From: Salinigranum marinum
Lineage (GTDB): Archaea; Halobacteriota; Halobacteria; Halobacteriales; Haloferacaceae
Direction: 5' to 3'
Length of the DNA: 64,000 nucleotides
Assembly: GCF_024228675.1 (NCBI RefSeq)
Contig: NZ_CP100461.1
Location: 2,415,398 to 2,479,397, forward strand
A model generated the notes under the pieces. It made no database searches and was not told the DNA's origin. It worked only from the letters and a program-made list of their open reading frames with translations. This document shows positions 32,569 through 42,538 of this stretch, piece after piece (the stretch's first letter is position 1; every line of letters starts with the position of its first letter). A program made the translations under genes and the position numbers.

Positions 32569-32829
32569 TCAGAGGATCGAGTACGACGCCGCGAGCGTGA
32601 GCGCCAGCGCCGCCGCCAGACCGATCCCCATGAGGTAGGTCAACGAACGCGGCTCCCATCGGAGGTGCTGGAAGTACGCCACGACGAGCAGCGCCTTCAC
32701 CGCGGAGAGCACCATGATGAGGCCGAACGCCGTCCAGTACGCGAGGCCGGCGAACTCGACGAGCACCTGCACCGTCGCCGAGACGAACAGTACCACGTAA
32801 ATCACCGTGTACAGTTTGGTTGAAGTCAT
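32569..32829 (-). CDS. Cytochrome c oxidase subunit IV-like membrane protein
   Basis: 86 aa, MTSTKLYTVIYVVLF, three transmembrane helices with the VVAYFQHLRWEP motif between helices 2 and 3. That motif (YFMHLK/RWE type) is typical of prokaryotic oxidase subunit IV (CyoD/CtaF/COX4_pro). It lies 11 nt downstream of the fused coxA-coxC gene on the same strand, so it is part of the operon. It probably stabilises the CuB centre during assembly. Confidence 0.85.
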   Translation of the reverse strand: MTSTKLYTVIYVVLFVSATVQVLVEFAGLAYWTAFGLIMVLSAVKALLVVAYFQHLRWEPRSLTYLMGIGLAAALALTLAASYSIL

Positions 32830-32840
32830 GGATGGTCACC

Positions 32841-35417
32841 TCACAGGATGTAAAAGAGCGGGAAGAGGAACAGCCAGACGATGTCGACGAAGTGCCAGTA
32901 GAGGCCGAAGTACTCCAGCGACCGGTTGTCCTCGAGGTACGCACCCCGCCAGGCGCGCGCGATCAAGAAGAGGGTGATGAACAGACCGACGATGACGTGT
33001 GCGGCGTGCAGCCCCGTCGTGAGGAAGAACGTCGAGGTGCGCACGTTGGTCGACAGCCACATGCCCTCGTGGAAGAGGTGGTTCCACTCGATCGCCTTGT
33101 TGCCGAGGAAGCCTACGCCGAGGACGAACGTCGTCGTGAGCGTGGCGACGACGCCCCACTTGTGTTTCTTCTCCGCGGCGATGAGCGCGAGGACGACGGT
33201 GAAACTGCTCGTGAGCAGGAGGTACGTGTTCATCAGCCCCGGGACGGGGTTCGACGGGACGGGCTCCCAGGCGGCCCAGCCGAACGCCACCCTGGTGAAG
33301 ACGTACGCGCCGATGAAGCCGCCGAACAGCACCACGTCGCTGGCGAGGAAGATCCACATCCCCACCTTGCCGTTCTCGATGCCGTCGAACGGCCACGCCT
33401 CCCCCTCGCCGCCGGGGAACGCCGTGAACGGTTCGAGCCCCCACGAGAGCAACGAACCCACCGTCACGGCCCCGCCGACCGCCGTCGCGGCCATGTAGAC
33501 GTTCGCCATCGTCCCCTCACCGAAGGAGGCGTCTTGGACCCCTGAGAGGCCCAAGAAGAGGAGGAACATGCCGAGACTCAACACCGCCGGCCAGATGCTG
33601 GCGTGGTCGGCGTGGAAGTCGTCGTCTTCGGTCTCGATCTCACGGACTTGGACCTTCGACCGCGCGGCGTCGGCCGCCGTCGCGAGGCCGCCGTCCGTCT
33701 GCGCCGCCGCCGACGAGGTGAGGAACTCCAGGTTCCCGTTCTCGTACGTCGGCGTCCCCGGGAAGTTCTCCAGGATCGGCGGGGACGACACCGCCCACTC
33801 GGCCGTCGAGCCGTACTTCCAGGGGTTGTCGGGGGCGGGGTCACCCGAGAAGGCGCTCTTGCCCAGGTTGTAGAACATGATGAGGAACGAGAGCCCGAGG
33901 ACGAACCCGCCGATCGTCGCGACCTTGTGCCACGGTTCGAGTCCGGGGGCGTAGTCGAACACCCGCCGGGGGGTCTCCCAGGCGATGAACAGCGGGAAGT
34001 ACAGGAGGTTGAAGCCGACGAAGTAGACGCCGAAGTGGAGTTTACCGAGGAACTCGTCGTACATCCGCCCGGTCATCTTCGGGAACCAGTAGTACAGCCC
34101 GCCGACGAGCGCAGTAATACCGCCGACCATCACGTAGTGGAAGTGCGCGACCACCCAGTACGTCCCGCGGAACTCGTAGTCAAGCACCACGGCACCGAGG
34201 AACACGCCCGTGATCCCGCCGATGATAAAGAGGAGAAGCGCGCCGAACGAGAAGAGGAACGGCGTGGTAAAGCGGATCTTCCCCTTCAGCATGGTGTAGA
34301 TGAGCGCGAACACCATCAGGTCGAACGGGAGAGAGATGCCGATGGTGGTCACCATGAAGAGCGTCTTGATCTGGAGGTTGATCGTCGTGAGGAACATGTG
34401 GTGCATCCACACCACGAACGACTGGAGCGCGACGAGAACCATCGCGGCGATGAACCACTTGCGACCGACGATGCGTCGCCCAGTGAAGGTCTGGAAGCAC
34501 TCGGCCATCACGCCCAGCGCGGGGAAGAAGACGATGTACACCTCGGGGTGGCCGAAGAACCAGAACAGGTGGGTCCACAGGAGCGACCCCGCGGGCGACT
34601 CCATCGCGAAGTAGGTCGTCCCCAGGAGGCGGTCCGACGAGAGGATGATGAGTGCCGCGAGCAGCGCCGCGAAGGCGAAGAGCATCATCCACACCGTCAG
34701 CAGGATCGACCACGTGAACAGCGGTAAGTTACGCAGTGTCAACCCCTTCGCGCGCATGCGATGCATCGTCGTCAGGAAGTTCACGGAGGAGACGGTCACC
34801 GAGGCGACGAAGAGAGTGAGCGCCAGCACCGCCGTGGAGGCCCCCACGTCGGGGGTGAACGTCGGCACGTTCAGCGGCGCGTACATCGTCCACCCGCCCG
34901 CGAACGTCCCGCCCTGGAAGAAGGAGATGCCGAACAGCAGGCCCGACGCGAGGTAGAGCCAGTAGCTGAGCGCGTTTAACCTGGGAAAGGCGAGGTCTTT
35001 CGCCCCGATCTGCAGCGGGACGACGTAGTTCGCAAAGCCGAAGGCAAACGGCGAGAGGAACCAAAAGACCATCAGCAGGCCGTGCGCGGAGACCGCCTGG
35101 TTGTACGCACCCGGGCTCAGGATGACCTCTGTCGCCTCCCGAGGTGCCCACAGCTGGATGCGCATCAGCCACGCGAGCACCCCACCGAGGACGAGGAAGA
35201 ACAGCGACGTCACCACGTAGAGGATGCCGATGTCCTTGTGGTTCGTCGTGATGAACCACCGTTTGATGCTGTTGGTCCCCGGGAAATCGTGGCCGTGGTC
35301 GTCAGCGTGATCCGTCTCGGCGGCGGGCACCGCGAGTTCCCCACTGACGGTGCCGCCGTCGGTCTGTCCACCGTCCGTCTCTACGTCGTGTTCGGGTTCG
35401 TCGTCAGGTTCGGTCAT
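32841..35417 (-). CDS. coxA: Fused cytochrome c oxidase subunits I and III
   Basis: 858 aa: subunit I (about 45-560) joined to subunit III (about 600-858). Subunit I ligands are all present: H112 and H427 for the low-spin heme, H425 for the high-spin heme, and H290, H339, H340 for CuB, with cross-linking Y294 (GHPEVY). The D-channel residues D141 and E292 are kept. The K-channel lysine position (K362 in Rhodobacter, 28 residues after the second His of HH) is M368. Subunit III has the [13 protein letters not shown] and [10 protein letters not shown] motifs. It reduces O2 to water in the membrane and pumps protons. It overlaps coxB by ATGA; order is coxB, coxA-coxC, subunit IV. Confidence 0.95.
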   Translation of the reverse strand: MTEPDDEPEHDVETDGGQTDGGTVSGELAVPAAETDHADDHGHDFPGTNSIKRWFITTNHKDIGILYVVTSLFFLVLGGVLAWLMRIQLWAPREATEVILSPGAYNQAVSAHGLLMVFWFLSPFAFGFANYVVPLQIGAKDLAFPRLNALSYWLYLASGLLFGISFFQGGTFAGGWTMYAPLNVPTFTPDVGASTAVLALTLFVASVTVSSVNFLTTMHRMRAKGLTLRNLPLFTWSILLTVWMMLFAFAALLAALIILSSDRLLGTTYFAMESPAGSLLWTHLFWFFGHPEVYIVFFPALGVMAECFQTFTGRRIVGRKWFIAAMVLVALQSFVVWMHHMFLTTINLQIKTLFMVTTIGISLPFDLMVFALIYTMLKGKIRFTTPFLFSFGALLLFIIGGITGVFLGAVVLDYEFRGTYWVVAHFHYVMVGGITALVGGLYYWFPKMTGRMYDEFLGKLHFGVYFVGFNLLYFPLFIAWETPRRVFDYAPGLEPWHKVATIGGFVLGLSFLIMFYNLGKSAFSGDPAPDNPWKYGSTAEWAVSSPPILENFPGTPTYENGNLEFLTSSAAAQTDGGLATAADAARSKVQVREIETEDDDFHADHASIWPAVLSLGMFLLFLGLSGVQDASFGEGTMANVYMAATAVGGAVTVGSLLSWGLEPFTAFPGGEGEAWPFDGIENGKVGMWIFLASDVVLFGGFIGAYVFTRVAFGWAAWEPVPSNPVPGLMNTYLLLTSSFTVVLALIAAEKKHKWGVVATLTTTFVLGVGFLGNKAIEWNHLFHEGMWLSTNVRTSTFFLTTGLHAAHVIVGLFITLFLIARAWRGAYLEDNRSLEYFGLYWHFVDIVWLFLFPLFYIL

Positions 35418-36115
35418 GATGCACTCGCGTTGGTGTCGTTGTACCAGGCGCGGTACTCGTCAGGCTCCATCACCACCACGTCGGCGGTCATGTACGAGTG
35501 GCCGGCGCCGCAGAGTTCGTAGCAGTTCGCGGTGTACGTCCCGGTCTCTTCGGCGATGAACCACGTTTCGGAGGTTTGCCCCGGGATGGCGTCGGACTTC
35601 ACCTTCAACTCGGGTATCCCGAAGTTGTGGAAGACGTCCGCGGAGGTGATCCGCAACCGGACGCCCTGGTCGGCGGGCACCCGGAGGACGCCGTCGGTCG
35701 TGTGGCCGTTCGGGTACGTGAAGCGCCAGCCGAACTGGTAGCCCTCGACCTCGACCTCCAGTGAATCGGCCGCCGACGGTCCCTCCTCGACGTAGAGGAG
35801 CGTCCCGTACGTCCACGCGACGAGCGAGATGACGATGACGGCACTCAGCGCGAAGGAGGTGAACAGCTTCTTACCTTTTCCGCCCCCCTCGGGGAGTTCG
35901 CCCAGGACGGGTCGGTCGACGTCGTCCTCCTCACCCGTGTCGCGGTACTTGTACGCGTTGTACAGCATGTACGCAACGACCACGATCCCGACGAGCGTCC
36001 CCAAGAGGAGAAACACCGTGAAGATGCGGTCGAACACGAACACGCGTGTCCCCCGCGGAATCAGTCCCGACTGGGCGAGAGTCGTCGGGAGACCGTGCGG
36101 CAGAGTCATGGACAT
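35414..36115 (-). CDS. coxB: Cytochrome c oxidase subunit II (CuA protein)
   Basis: 233 aa from ATG 36115 ([15 protein letters not shown]). Two N-terminal transmembrane helices are followed by the extracytoplasmic cupredoxin domain. CuA ligands are the upstream His (DVFHNFGIP) and the [12 protein letters not shown] cluster (two Cys, Glu, His, Met). It accepts electrons from a soluble donor, probably halocyanin in haloarchaea, and passes them to heme a. Its TGA overlaps the coxA ATG. AT-rich DNA at 36135-36147 is the likely promoter of the operon. Confidence 0.95.
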   Translation of the reverse strand: MSMTLPHGLPTTLAQSGLIPRGTRVFVFDRIFTVFLLLGTLVGIVVVAYMLYNAYKYRDTGEEDDVDRPVLGELPEGGGKGKKLFTSFALSAVIVISLVAWTYGTLLYVEEGPSAADSLEVEVEGYQFGWRFTYPNGHTTDGVLRVPADQGVRLRITSADVFHNFGIPELKVKSDAIPGQTSETWFIAEETGTYTANCYELCGAGHSYMTADVVVMEPDEYRAWYNDTNASAS

Positions 36116-36311
36116 TGGTAACACACTACCTTCGTTAATAATCATTATGACCCCTACTTAGCGGTTTCGGGGCCGATCCGGTCAGGAACGGCCGCCGACG
36201 GCGCGTCGCTCGTGGACGGGAGGGGCATCGCTGACGGAGCATGGTGAGCGCCGAACACGGGACGGCAGGAGGAACCGAAATGAGGGCCGACTCGCCGACC
36301 GGGCCGTCCGG

Positions 36312-36830
36312 TCAGACCTCGTGCTGGGGGATGCCGGTGGTCCGGTCGAGCACGAAGCCGAGCGTGGCCCCGTAGACGCAGTGACCGAGCAACGAGACGA
36401 CGAGGAAGATACCGACCGCGAGCGCGCCCGTCCCAGGCCAGAACGCGGGCGCAAAGCCCGTCCAGAAGAACGTCGCGAAAGTCACTCCCCGCAGGTACCG
36501 CGGTTCGCGCGGCGGGAGGAACGAGCCGACGACGAGGAAGATGAGCGGGAGGACGAACGTCCCACCCATCCCGAAGACGACCATGCCGAGCATCGCCGTC
36601 GGTTCGATGCCGAAGAAGGCCGCGAAGCCGGCGAACCGAGTGATGGGTTCGGTCAGAAACAGCCCCAGTGCCTGCGGGATCCCGACCAGGACGGGCAGCA
36701 TGAGCACCGTCCCGAGCAGGCCGCCCCCCATCGACATGAGGACGACCTTGGCAGAGATCGGCAGGCCCAGTTCGGAGATGGTTCCGCTTTCGATCGCGAC
36801 GGTGTCGGCCTCCGCAGGTTCTCCACTCAT
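36312..36830 (-). CDS. Haloarchaeal membrane protein linked to the cox operon (DUF6789-like)
   Basis: 172 aa from ATG 36830. A hydrophilic acidic N terminus precedes four transmembrane helices (SMGGGLLGTVLMLPVLVGIP; LGMVVFGMGGTFVLPLIFLV; and two more). Conserved-looking polar sites are few. Its gene is upstream of coxB on the same strand, and similar proteins neighbour cox genes in other haloarchaea as I recall. Likely an oxidase-associated or assembly protein; unproved. Confidence 0.75.
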   Translation of the reverse strand: MSGEPAEADTVAIESGTISELGLPISAKVVLMSMGGGLLGTVLMLPVLVGIPQALGLFLTEPITRFAGFAAFFGIEPTAMLGMVVFGMGGTFVLPLIFLVVGSFLPPREPRYLRGVTFATFFWTGFAPAFWPGTGALAVGIFLVVSLLGHCVYGATLGFVLDRTTGIPQHEV

Positions 36831-36894
36831 CCTGCCCCGGTGTACTCGCTCCTTCGTGATAAATGGTGACATTACTCACGAAAGGGAGGGACGC

Positions 36895-37269
36895 TCAGTC
36901 GCGGTCGAGCACCTCGCGCCGCCGCTCGTACTCGTCGTCGTCCAGGTCACCGCGCGCGTACGCGAGTCGGAGCTCCGCGAGCGCGTCGTCCTCGTCGGGA
37001 CGGCCGGTCGCGACGCGGTAGAGCAGATAGCCCGCGCCGACGACGACCGCGAGGAACAGCAGTCGCATCGCGGCGCCGACGAGGAACAGCCAGCCGGGGG
37101 CCGCGCCGCCGTCGGTCCACATGCCGCCCTGGACGCCGCCCATCATCGGACCGTACCCCATGTAGCCCATCATCCCGCCGCCGACGAGGAGGACCGGGAG
37201 GATCACTAGCACGCCGAGCGCGGCGAGGGCGAGCGTTACGAGTCGTCTGTCGGTCGAAGTCGTTGTCAT
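36895..37269 (-). CDS. SHOCT-domain membrane protein with Met/Gly-rich loop
   Basis: 124 aa. Two transmembrane helices flank a Met/Gly/Tyr-rich segment (GGGMMGYMGYGPMMGGVQGG, about 30-49), which could bind copper outside the cell. The C-terminal ~30 residues are a SHOCT domain (LAELRLAYARGDLDDDEYER). SHOCT proteins often attach to membrane proteases or chaperones. It sits upstream of the cox-linked membrane gene, 64 nt away, on the same strand. Confidence 0.82.
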   Translation of the reverse strand: MTTTSTDRRLVTLALAALGVLVILPVLLVGGGMMGYMGYGPMMGGVQGGMWTDGGAAPGWLFLVGAAMRLLFLAVVVGAGYLLYRVATGRPDEDDALAELRLAYARGDLDDDEYERRREVLDRD

Positions 37270-37517
37270 GAGTTCCCCCTGTGTCGTGCGGTCGACACGG
37301 CACCACAGGGAGCTGTACGCGCTCGCCGTTCAATGCGGTTGCTGTTCAGTTATCGTCAGTCCGTGGCGGTCGACACCTTCGAATCGAAAGCGATGGACGG
37401 TCACCGGTTCGGTCGATCGCCTCGCGAGCGCGACTGCAACGGCCGCCCCCCGAACCACCCCGTTCGGTGGGCGGATGACGACCAAGGCCTTTGTCGGTGG
37501 CCGGAGTGACACCGTAC

Positions 37518-38942
37518 ATGGAAACTGAGACCCAGCCGACAGGAGAAGGGACCAACATCGAGGGGGAGGCCCCGGTCATCGAGTCGACGGTCGAGACGGA
37601 CGAGGCCTCGATCGTGGACGAGGCGGAGCTGGAACGGACGCTCGGGCTGTCGGGCGGGCTCGCGATCGGCATCGGGACGATGATCGGGGCGGGGATCTTC
37701 GTCTTCCCGGGGCTGGCGGCGGGCCGCGCCGGACCCGCCGCGGCCGCGTCCTTCGCCATCGGTGCCGTCGTCGCGCTGCTCGTCGCGCTCCCGGCCTCCG
37801 AACTGGCGACGGCGATGCCGAAAAGCGGCGGCGGCTACTACTACATCTCGCGTGGCCTCGGCGCGCTGGCCGGCACCGTCGTCGGACTGTCGCTGTGGTT
37901 CGGGCTGGTGTTCGCGACCGCCTTCTACCTCGTCGGCTTCGGCTACTACGCGGTCGACACCCTGACCGAGCTCGGGATCGTCGTCGGCGAGGAGTGGGTC
38001 GTCCCGCTGGCGCTCGTGGTCGGGGCGGGCTTCACCGTGTTGAACGTCACCGGGACGGAGAACGCCGCGAAGCTCCAGAACGGCATCGTCGCGCTGTTGC
38101 TGTCGATCCTCGGCGCGTTCCTCCTGTACGGCGGGCTCGACGCTGTCGGGCTCGTCGGCGACCCGAGCACCCCGGAGACGTTCGCGCCGTTCGGCCCGTT
38201 TCCCGTGTTGACGACCGCAGCGCTCGTCTTCACGTCGTACCTGGGGTTCGCACAGGTCGCGACCGTCGCCGGCGAGATGAAACGTCCCGGCCGGAACCTC
38301 CCGCTGGCGATGATCGGCTCCGTCCTCGTCGTCGGCGTCCTCTACGTCCTGACCGTCTTCGTGGCGACGAGCGCGTTCGAGAGCGCCCGGCTGGAGACGT
38401 TCGGCGAGACCGCGATGGTCGAGGTCGGACGACACTACCTCGGGGCCGCGGGGGCGTTCGCCATCGTCCTCGGCGGACTGCTCGCGACGATGTCCAGCGC
38501 CAACGCCTCGATCCTCAGCACCTCGCGGGCGATCTACGCCGTCTCGAAGGACGCGCTCGTCCCCCGGTGGGCGAGTCGGATCAACCTCAGATACGGCACG
38601 CCACACGTCGCGCTGGGGCTGGCCGGCGGGCCGATCCTCGTGTTGGTCGCGACCGGGCAGGTCGAACTGCTCGCCGAGATCGCCTCCTTTCTCCACCTCG
38701 TCCTCTACGGCCTCATCTGCGTGGCGCTCATCGCCCTCCGTCGCGACGAACCGGAGTGGTACGACCCCGACTTCCGGGCACCCGGTTACCCCGTCGTGCC
38801 GGCGGTAGGCGCGGTCGCCAGCGTCGGGCTCATCGGGTTCATGCGGCCCGCGTCGCAACTCATCGGGGTCGCGATCATGCTCGTCTCGGCCGCGTGGTAC
38901 CGTTTTTATGCCCGGGACGTGAAGCTGAAGGGAGCGCTGTGA
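37518..38942 (+). CDS. APC-superfamily amino acid permease
   Basis: 474 aa from ATG 37518. An acidic ~45-residue N-terminal tail precedes twelve predicted transmembrane helices with the APC motif [20 protein letters not shown] in helix 1 and an intact unwound [11 protein letters not shown] region. Helix 6 region [20 protein letters not shown] is typical. It imports amino acids, perhaps cationic or branched ones. The ATG of the next gene (uspA-like) overlaps its stop by one base (TGATG), a recurring haloarchaeal pair. Confidence 0.9.
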   Translation: METETQPTGEGTNIEGEAPVIESTVETDEASIVDEAELERTLGLSGGLAIGIGTMIGAGIFVFPGLAAGRAGPAAAASFAIGAVVALLVALPASELATAMPKSGGGYYYISRGLGALAGTVVGLSLWFGLVFATAFYLVGFGYYAVDTLTELGIVVGEEWVVPLALVVGAGFTVLNVTGTENAAKLQNGIVALLLSILGAFLLYGGLDAVGLVGDPSTPETFAPFGPFPVLTTAALVFTSYLGFAQVATVAGEMKRPGRNLPLAMIGSVLVVGVLYVLTVFVATSAFESARLETFGETAMVEVGRHYLGAAGAFAIVLGGLLATMSSANASILSTSRAIYAVSKDALVPRWASRINLRYGTPHVALGLAGGPILVLVATGQVELLAEIASFLHLVLYGLICVALIALRRDEPEWYDPDFRAPGYPVVPAVGAVASVGLIGFMRPASQLIGVAIMLVSAAWYRFYARDVKLKGAL

Positions 38943-39643
38943 TGACACACGTACTCGTACCAGTCCGGGTGCTCGAAGGGCAGTCCGTCTCTCTCGGACT
39001 GATGGAGCTCCTCGGGACGATGGACGTGACGGTGCTCGGCTACCACGTGCTCCCCGAGCAGACGCCGCCCGACCAGGCGCGACTCCAGTACGAAGACCGC
39101 GCCACCGAGGCGCTCGAGGACATCGCCGAGGAGTTCAGACAAGCCGGCGGCGCGGCCGACTACCGCCTCGTCTTCACCGCCGACCGGGCCCAGACCGTCG
39201 ACCGCGTGGCCGACGAAATCGACGCTCGGGCGTACGTCGTCACCGGGGCGACGGGCACGGTCGACCGCCTGCTCGTCCCGCTGACGGGCGACGTCGATGC
39301 CGACCGAATCCTGTCGTTCGTCGCCGACCTCGTCGGCGGCCGCGACATCGGCGTCACGCTGTTCTTCGCGGGCGAGGCGGAGGCGGACGGGGGGCGGGAA
39401 CTGCTCGCCGAGGCCGCCGCCGTCCTCCGCGAGCGCGGGATCGACGTCCGGACCGACCGCCGCACCGACACCGGCCCGTTCGAGGGGCTCATCGAAGCCG
39501 TGGCCGGCCACGACGCCGTCGTCATGGGGGAGAAAGCGCCGTCGCTCCGGTCGATGCTGTTCGGCGAGGAAGCCGAGCGCGTCGCCGCCGAGTCCGTCGG
39601 GCCGGTGCTGGTCGTCCGTCGCGCGGAGCCGTCGACTACGTGA
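38942..39643 (+). CDS. Universal stress protein (UspA) domain protein, coupled to permease
   Basis: 233 aa. It starts at the ATG overlapping the permease TGA. It holds two Usp-like halves: THVLVPVRVLEGQSVSL at the start and an ATP-binding-type C terminus with LLFGEEAERVAAESVGPVLVV after DAVVMGEKAP. In Usp-transporter pairs the protein is thought to regulate the transporter in response to nucleotide or cAMP level. Cytosolic. Its last 8 nt overlap the convergent spo0M gene. Confidence 0.82.
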   Translation: MTHVLVPVRVLEGQSVSLGLMELLGTMDVTVLGYHVLPEQTPPDQARLQYEDRATEALEDIAEEFRQAGGAADYRLVFTADRAQTVDRVADEIDARAYVVTGATGTVDRLLVPLTGDVDADRILSFVADLVGGRDIGVTLFFAGEAEADGGRELLAEAAAVLRERGIDVRTDRRTDTGPFEGLIEAVAGHDAVVMGEKAPSLRSMLFGEEAERVAAESVGPVLVVRRAEPSTT

Positions 39644-40352
39644 ACTGGTCGATCGTCGAGGAGATCCGCCGGCCGATCATCTCGGGGTTGGCGTAGGTGA
39701 CCGTCACCGACAGCTCCTGTTCGTTGAAGTCCTGGCCGACCGCCTCGGCGACCTCGTCGCGCTGTTCGACCTGGATGTAGAGCCGGAGGTCGTCCCCGCG
39801 CGGGATCGTCGTGAGGACGAGCTTCGAGACGTCCCGCTCGAACCGCTCGTCGGGAGTGAAGACGAGTTCCTGTGCGAACGGGCGGTCGTCGAGCCACGGC
39901 GTCTCCACGACGCCGGCGGAGTGGAACGCGAAGCCGAGCGACTCCGCGGCGTCGAACAGCGCCGCGACGAAGCCGTCGGGTTCGACGCGGACCTCATCGC
40001 TGTCGGTCGGATCGATCGCCCAGTCGATGTCGACGCCCGTCTCCAGCCAGACGCGCGGCCCACCGCGGGTCACCGGCGTCCACACCGGGATCCTGAGCGT
40101 CACCTGCTCCGTTCGCTCCTCGCCGGGTTCGATGGTGAACGAGCCGTCGAACTCGTACCGGTCAACGACCCACTCGTCCCCCTCGGACTCGGCCTTGAGG
40201 GTGAAGTAGAGGCCGCCGATCCGCTGGACGGCGTCGCCGCCCGACAGTTCGACGGCGAGATCGACGCGTTCGCCCGGGCGGACGTCCGCCTGCGGGAGGA
40301 TCGTGTCGACGGTCGCCGCGCCGATACCGATACTCGAGAGCAGCCGTTTCAT
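39636..40352 (-). CDS. spo0M: SpoOM/arrestin-like protein
   Basis: 238 aa from ATG 40352 (MKRLLSSIGIGAATVDTIL). The family opens with K(R/K)LLASIGIGAAxVDTxL and continues with arrestin-like beta strands; this start matches exactly. Sporulation-control protein Spo0M members occur in non-sporulating archaea where the role is unknown, possibly cell-cycle or stress signalling. Soluble. Convergent overlap of 8 nt with the Usp gene. Confidence 0.9.
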   Translation of the reverse strand: MKRLLSSIGIGAATVDTILPQADVRPGERVDLAVELSGGDAVQRIGGLYFTLKAESEGDEWVVDRYEFDGSFTIEPGEERTEQVTLRIPVWTPVTRGGPRVWLETGVDIDWAIDPTDSDEVRVEPDGFVAALFDAAESLGFAFHSAGVVETPWLDDRPFAQELVFTPDERFERDVSKLVLTTIPRGDDLRLYIQVEQRDEVAEAVGQDFNEQELSVTVTYANPEMIGRRISSTIDQFT

Positions 40353-40495
40353 ACGGTACACAGGTGAGTCGGGAAATAAAAGCGTTCGACTGGACGGGGC
40401 CGAGCCGGCCGGACGCGTGCGCGGTCGACCCTGGGTCGGGATCGGTCGCACACGCCACGAACAGCCCTTTATTCGTTGGGTCCGTAACTCGGCCG

Positions 40496-41617
40496 ATGGA
40501 GATGTCGTCGCTCCCGGCGGACGTACCCGCTCCGGAGACGCTCGCCGACTACTTCCATGTCTACGAGGTCGACGTCGACGACGGGGAAGTCAGGTACTAC
40601 GGCGAACCGCTCGCGCCGCAGGAGGCCGTCGTCAAGCGACTCGCACCCGTGTTCCGCGAGCGCGGCTACCGCGTCCGCGTCGAGCGCCAGCTGGGCGAGC
40701 ACGTCCTCCTCGCGACCGAGCGCTCCCCCGGCGTCGACGGCGTTCCGTGGACGAACGTCGCGCTGTTCGTCGCCACCGTGGCCACGACGCTCCTGGCGGG
40801 GGCCGGCTGGTACGGGATCCCGATCACCGAAGCGCCCCTGCGGGCCGTCGAGGCGTGGCCCTTCGCGGTCTCGGTGCTCGGCGTGCTCGCGGTCCACGAA
40901 CTCGGCCACTACGTCACCAGCCGGTACCACGACGTCGAGGCGTCGTTGCCGTACTTCATCCCCGTTCCCACGCTCCTCGGGACGCTGGGGGCCGTGATCC
41001 GGATGAACGACCACATCCCCAGCCGTCGGGCGCTGTTCGACATCGGCGTCGCCGGGCCACTCGCAGGGCTCGTCGCCACCGTCGTCGTCACGGCGGTCGG
41101 CGTCTCGCTCCCGCCGATCGAGACCGGCGCGATGGTCGGCGGCGGAGTCGCGACCACCGCGTCGCAGGTCGAGCTGGGCTACCCGCCGCTCATCCAGCTC
41201 GTGGCGTGGACGGTCGGTCGGCCGCTCACGTACGGCGAGCCGGGGCTGATGGTCAACCCGGTCGTCGTCGGCGGCTGGGTCGGCGCGTTCGTGACGTTTC
41301 TCAACCTCCTGCCGGTCGGCCAGCTCGACGGCGCACACGTCGTCCGGGCGCTCGTCGGCGACGCGCTCTCGGCCGTCCAGCGGTTCGTCCCCCTCGTGCT
41401 GTTCGGGCTCGCGGGCTACCTCTTCTTCTTCGAGGACGGCCGCGCGGTCGGCATCTGGGTGCTCTGGGGGCTCATCACGCTCGTCTTCGGCCGGGTGAGC
41501 GGCGTCACGCCGCTCGACGAGTCGCCCGTCGGACGCGGCCGCTGGCTCGTCGGCCTCCTCACGCTCGTCCTCGGCGTCCTCTCGTTTACCCCAGTTCCCG
41601 TCGTCGTCGGGGGGTGA
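40496..41617 (+). CDS. Site-2 protease-type membrane metalloprotease
   Basis: 373 aa from ATG 40496 (MEMSSLPADVPAPETLADY); ATG 40502 is equally possible. A cytosolic N-terminal domain of ~80 residues is followed by six to seven helices. Zinc ligands are H134, E135 and H138 in HELGH and D278 in LDGAHVVRALVGD. Family members cut transmembrane segments of membrane-bound regulators. The target here is unknown; no anti-sigma-like gene is adjacent. Confidence 0.9.
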   Translation: MEMSSLPADVPAPETLADYFHVYEVDVDDGEVRYYGEPLAPQEAVVKRLAPVFRERGYRVRVERQLGEHVLLATERSPGVDGVPWTNVALFVATVATTLLAGAGWYGIPITEAPLRAVEAWPFAVSVLGVLAVHELGHYVTSRYHDVEASLPYFIPVPTLLGTLGAVIRMNDHIPSRRALFDIGVAGPLAGLVATVVVTAVGVSLPPIETGAMVGGGVATTASQVELGYPPLIQLVAWTVGRPLTYGEPGLMVNPVVVGGWVGAFVTFLNLLPVGQLDGAHVVRALVGDALSAVQRFVPLVLFGLAGYLFFFEDGRAVGIWVLWGLITLVFGRVSGVTPLDESPVGRGRWLVGLLTLVLGVLSFTPVPVVVGG

Positions 41618-41680
41618 GTCGCCGACGTAGCCGGGCGACTGCCAGCCTGTTCACCCGGCGGCTCGAACCTCGCCCGAACA

Positions 41681-41857
41681 ATGGCCGATCCAGCCGAAGC
41701 GATCAGCGTCCTGGTGGCGCTCGAGTTCGTCGGGATGACGCTGGTACTGGTACTGGTACTGGTACTGTTGGTCCCCTTCGAGGTCGCGGCCCCACTCGTC
41801 CCGCTCGCGGGGCTCGTTCTGATCGCGCTGCTGTTGTTCCTGTCGTCGCGTTCGTGA
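41681..41857 (+). CDS. Tiny membrane protein, 58 aa
   Basis: MADPAEAISVLVALEF followed by two hydrophobic helices, TLVLVLVLVLLVPFEV and PLVPLAGLVLIALLLFLSS. The Leu/Val repeat of helix 1 is encoded by a hexanucleotide tandem repeat (41741-41767). It may be a real short membrane peptide. Start and strand are supported by continuous haloarchaeal codon bias; no TATA box is obvious. Confidence 0.6.
   Translation: MADPAEAISVLVALEFVGMTLVLVLVLVLLVPFEVAAPLVPLAGLVLIALLLFLSSRS
41741..41767. repeat. Hexanucleotide tandem repeat (CTGGTA) x 4.5
   Basis: Four perfect CTGGTA units plus CTG within the 58-aa membrane protein. Gain or loss of a unit would keep the frame and add or remove Leu-Val from a transmembrane helix. 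Confidence 0.85.
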
Positions 41858-41956
41858 ACCGCCCGGGTCGGCCGCTCGGTGCGGTCCACGGCGACGGCGA
41901 CCACGCTCGCTTCCGGCGTGCCAATTCTTATCAGCCGTGGCCGAGAGAGACTGCGC

Positions 41957-42343
41957 ATGGAGGACATCTTCGTCGGCCGACTCATGTCCGCGCCCGTCGA
42001 AACGGTCAGACCGCACACGTCGCTCGACGAGGCGGCCGCGCAGCTGCTCGAACACAACATCGGCTCGGTGGTCGTCGTCGACGGGGACGGCCACCTCGAA
42101 GGCATCCTGACCGCGACGGACTTCGTCCGGCTGGCGGCCGACGACGCGGTGGCGAGCGAGGAGACGGTCGCGGAGTACATGTCGACCGACGTCATCACGA
42201 CGACGGCGAACGACCCCATCGCCGACGTGGCGGACACGATGATCGACAACCGCTTCCACCACGTCCCCGTCGTCGACGACACCGAAGGCGTCGTCGGCAT
42301 CATCACCACGACCGACCTCACGGCGTACGTCTCCGGACGCTGA
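41957..42343 (+). CDS. CBS-domain pair protein
   Basis: 128 aa from ATG 41957 (MEDIFVGRLMSAPVETVRP). Two tandem CBS motifs: residues ~8-60 (VGRLMSAPVETVRPHTSLDE, GSVVVVDGDGHLEGILTATD) and ~70-125 (VAEYMSTDVITTTANDPIAD, HHVPVVDDTEGVVGIITTTD). Such pairs bind adenine nucleotides and modulate partner proteins. TTCTTATC (41925-41932) 25-32 nt upstream indicates a leaderless mRNA and supports the start. Cytosolic; partner unknown. Confidence 0.92.
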   Translation: MEDIFVGRLMSAPVETVRPHTSLDEAAAQLLEHNIGSVVVVDGDGHLEGILTATDFVRLAADDAVASEETVAEYMSTDVITTTANDPIADVADTMIDNRFHHVPVVDDTEGVVGIITTTDLTAYVSGR

Positions 42344-42367
42344 CGCCGGGGGTCGGGCGCCGCCAGG

Positions 42368-42490
42368 TCAGTCGATGATCTCGATGTCCGTCGAGCAGAG
42401 CGGACAGGATCGGTCGTCGCCACCGTCGTCGAGTTTCGTCGGCGATCCGGTCCAGCCGCAGTCGGGACAGAGCACGGAATCGTCGCTCAT
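42368..42490 (-). CDS. Zinc-finger micro-protein, 40 aa (HVO_2753-like)
   Basis: MSDDSVLCPDCGWTGSP followed ~15 residues later by SCPLCSTDIEIID. The paired CPxC motifs, tiny size and acidic C terminus match the haloarchaeal zinc-finger micro-protein group that includes HVO_2753. It is opposite the CBS gene, convergent with a 24-nt gap. Function unknown; in Haloferax related micro-proteins affect biofilm or swarming. Confidence 0.75.
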   Translation of the reverse strand: MSDDSVLCPDCGWTGSPTKLDDGGDDRSCPLCSTDIEIID

Positions 42491-42538
42491 ACCGACGGGT
42501 CGAGACCGAACCCACCTAAGTGCACGGGTCGTCGCGGG

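Noticed and set aside
33603-34727. Long plus-strand frame opposite coxA
   Set aside because: Low-complexity Glu/Arg/His-rich translation antisense to the oxidase gene, which carries all metal ligands.
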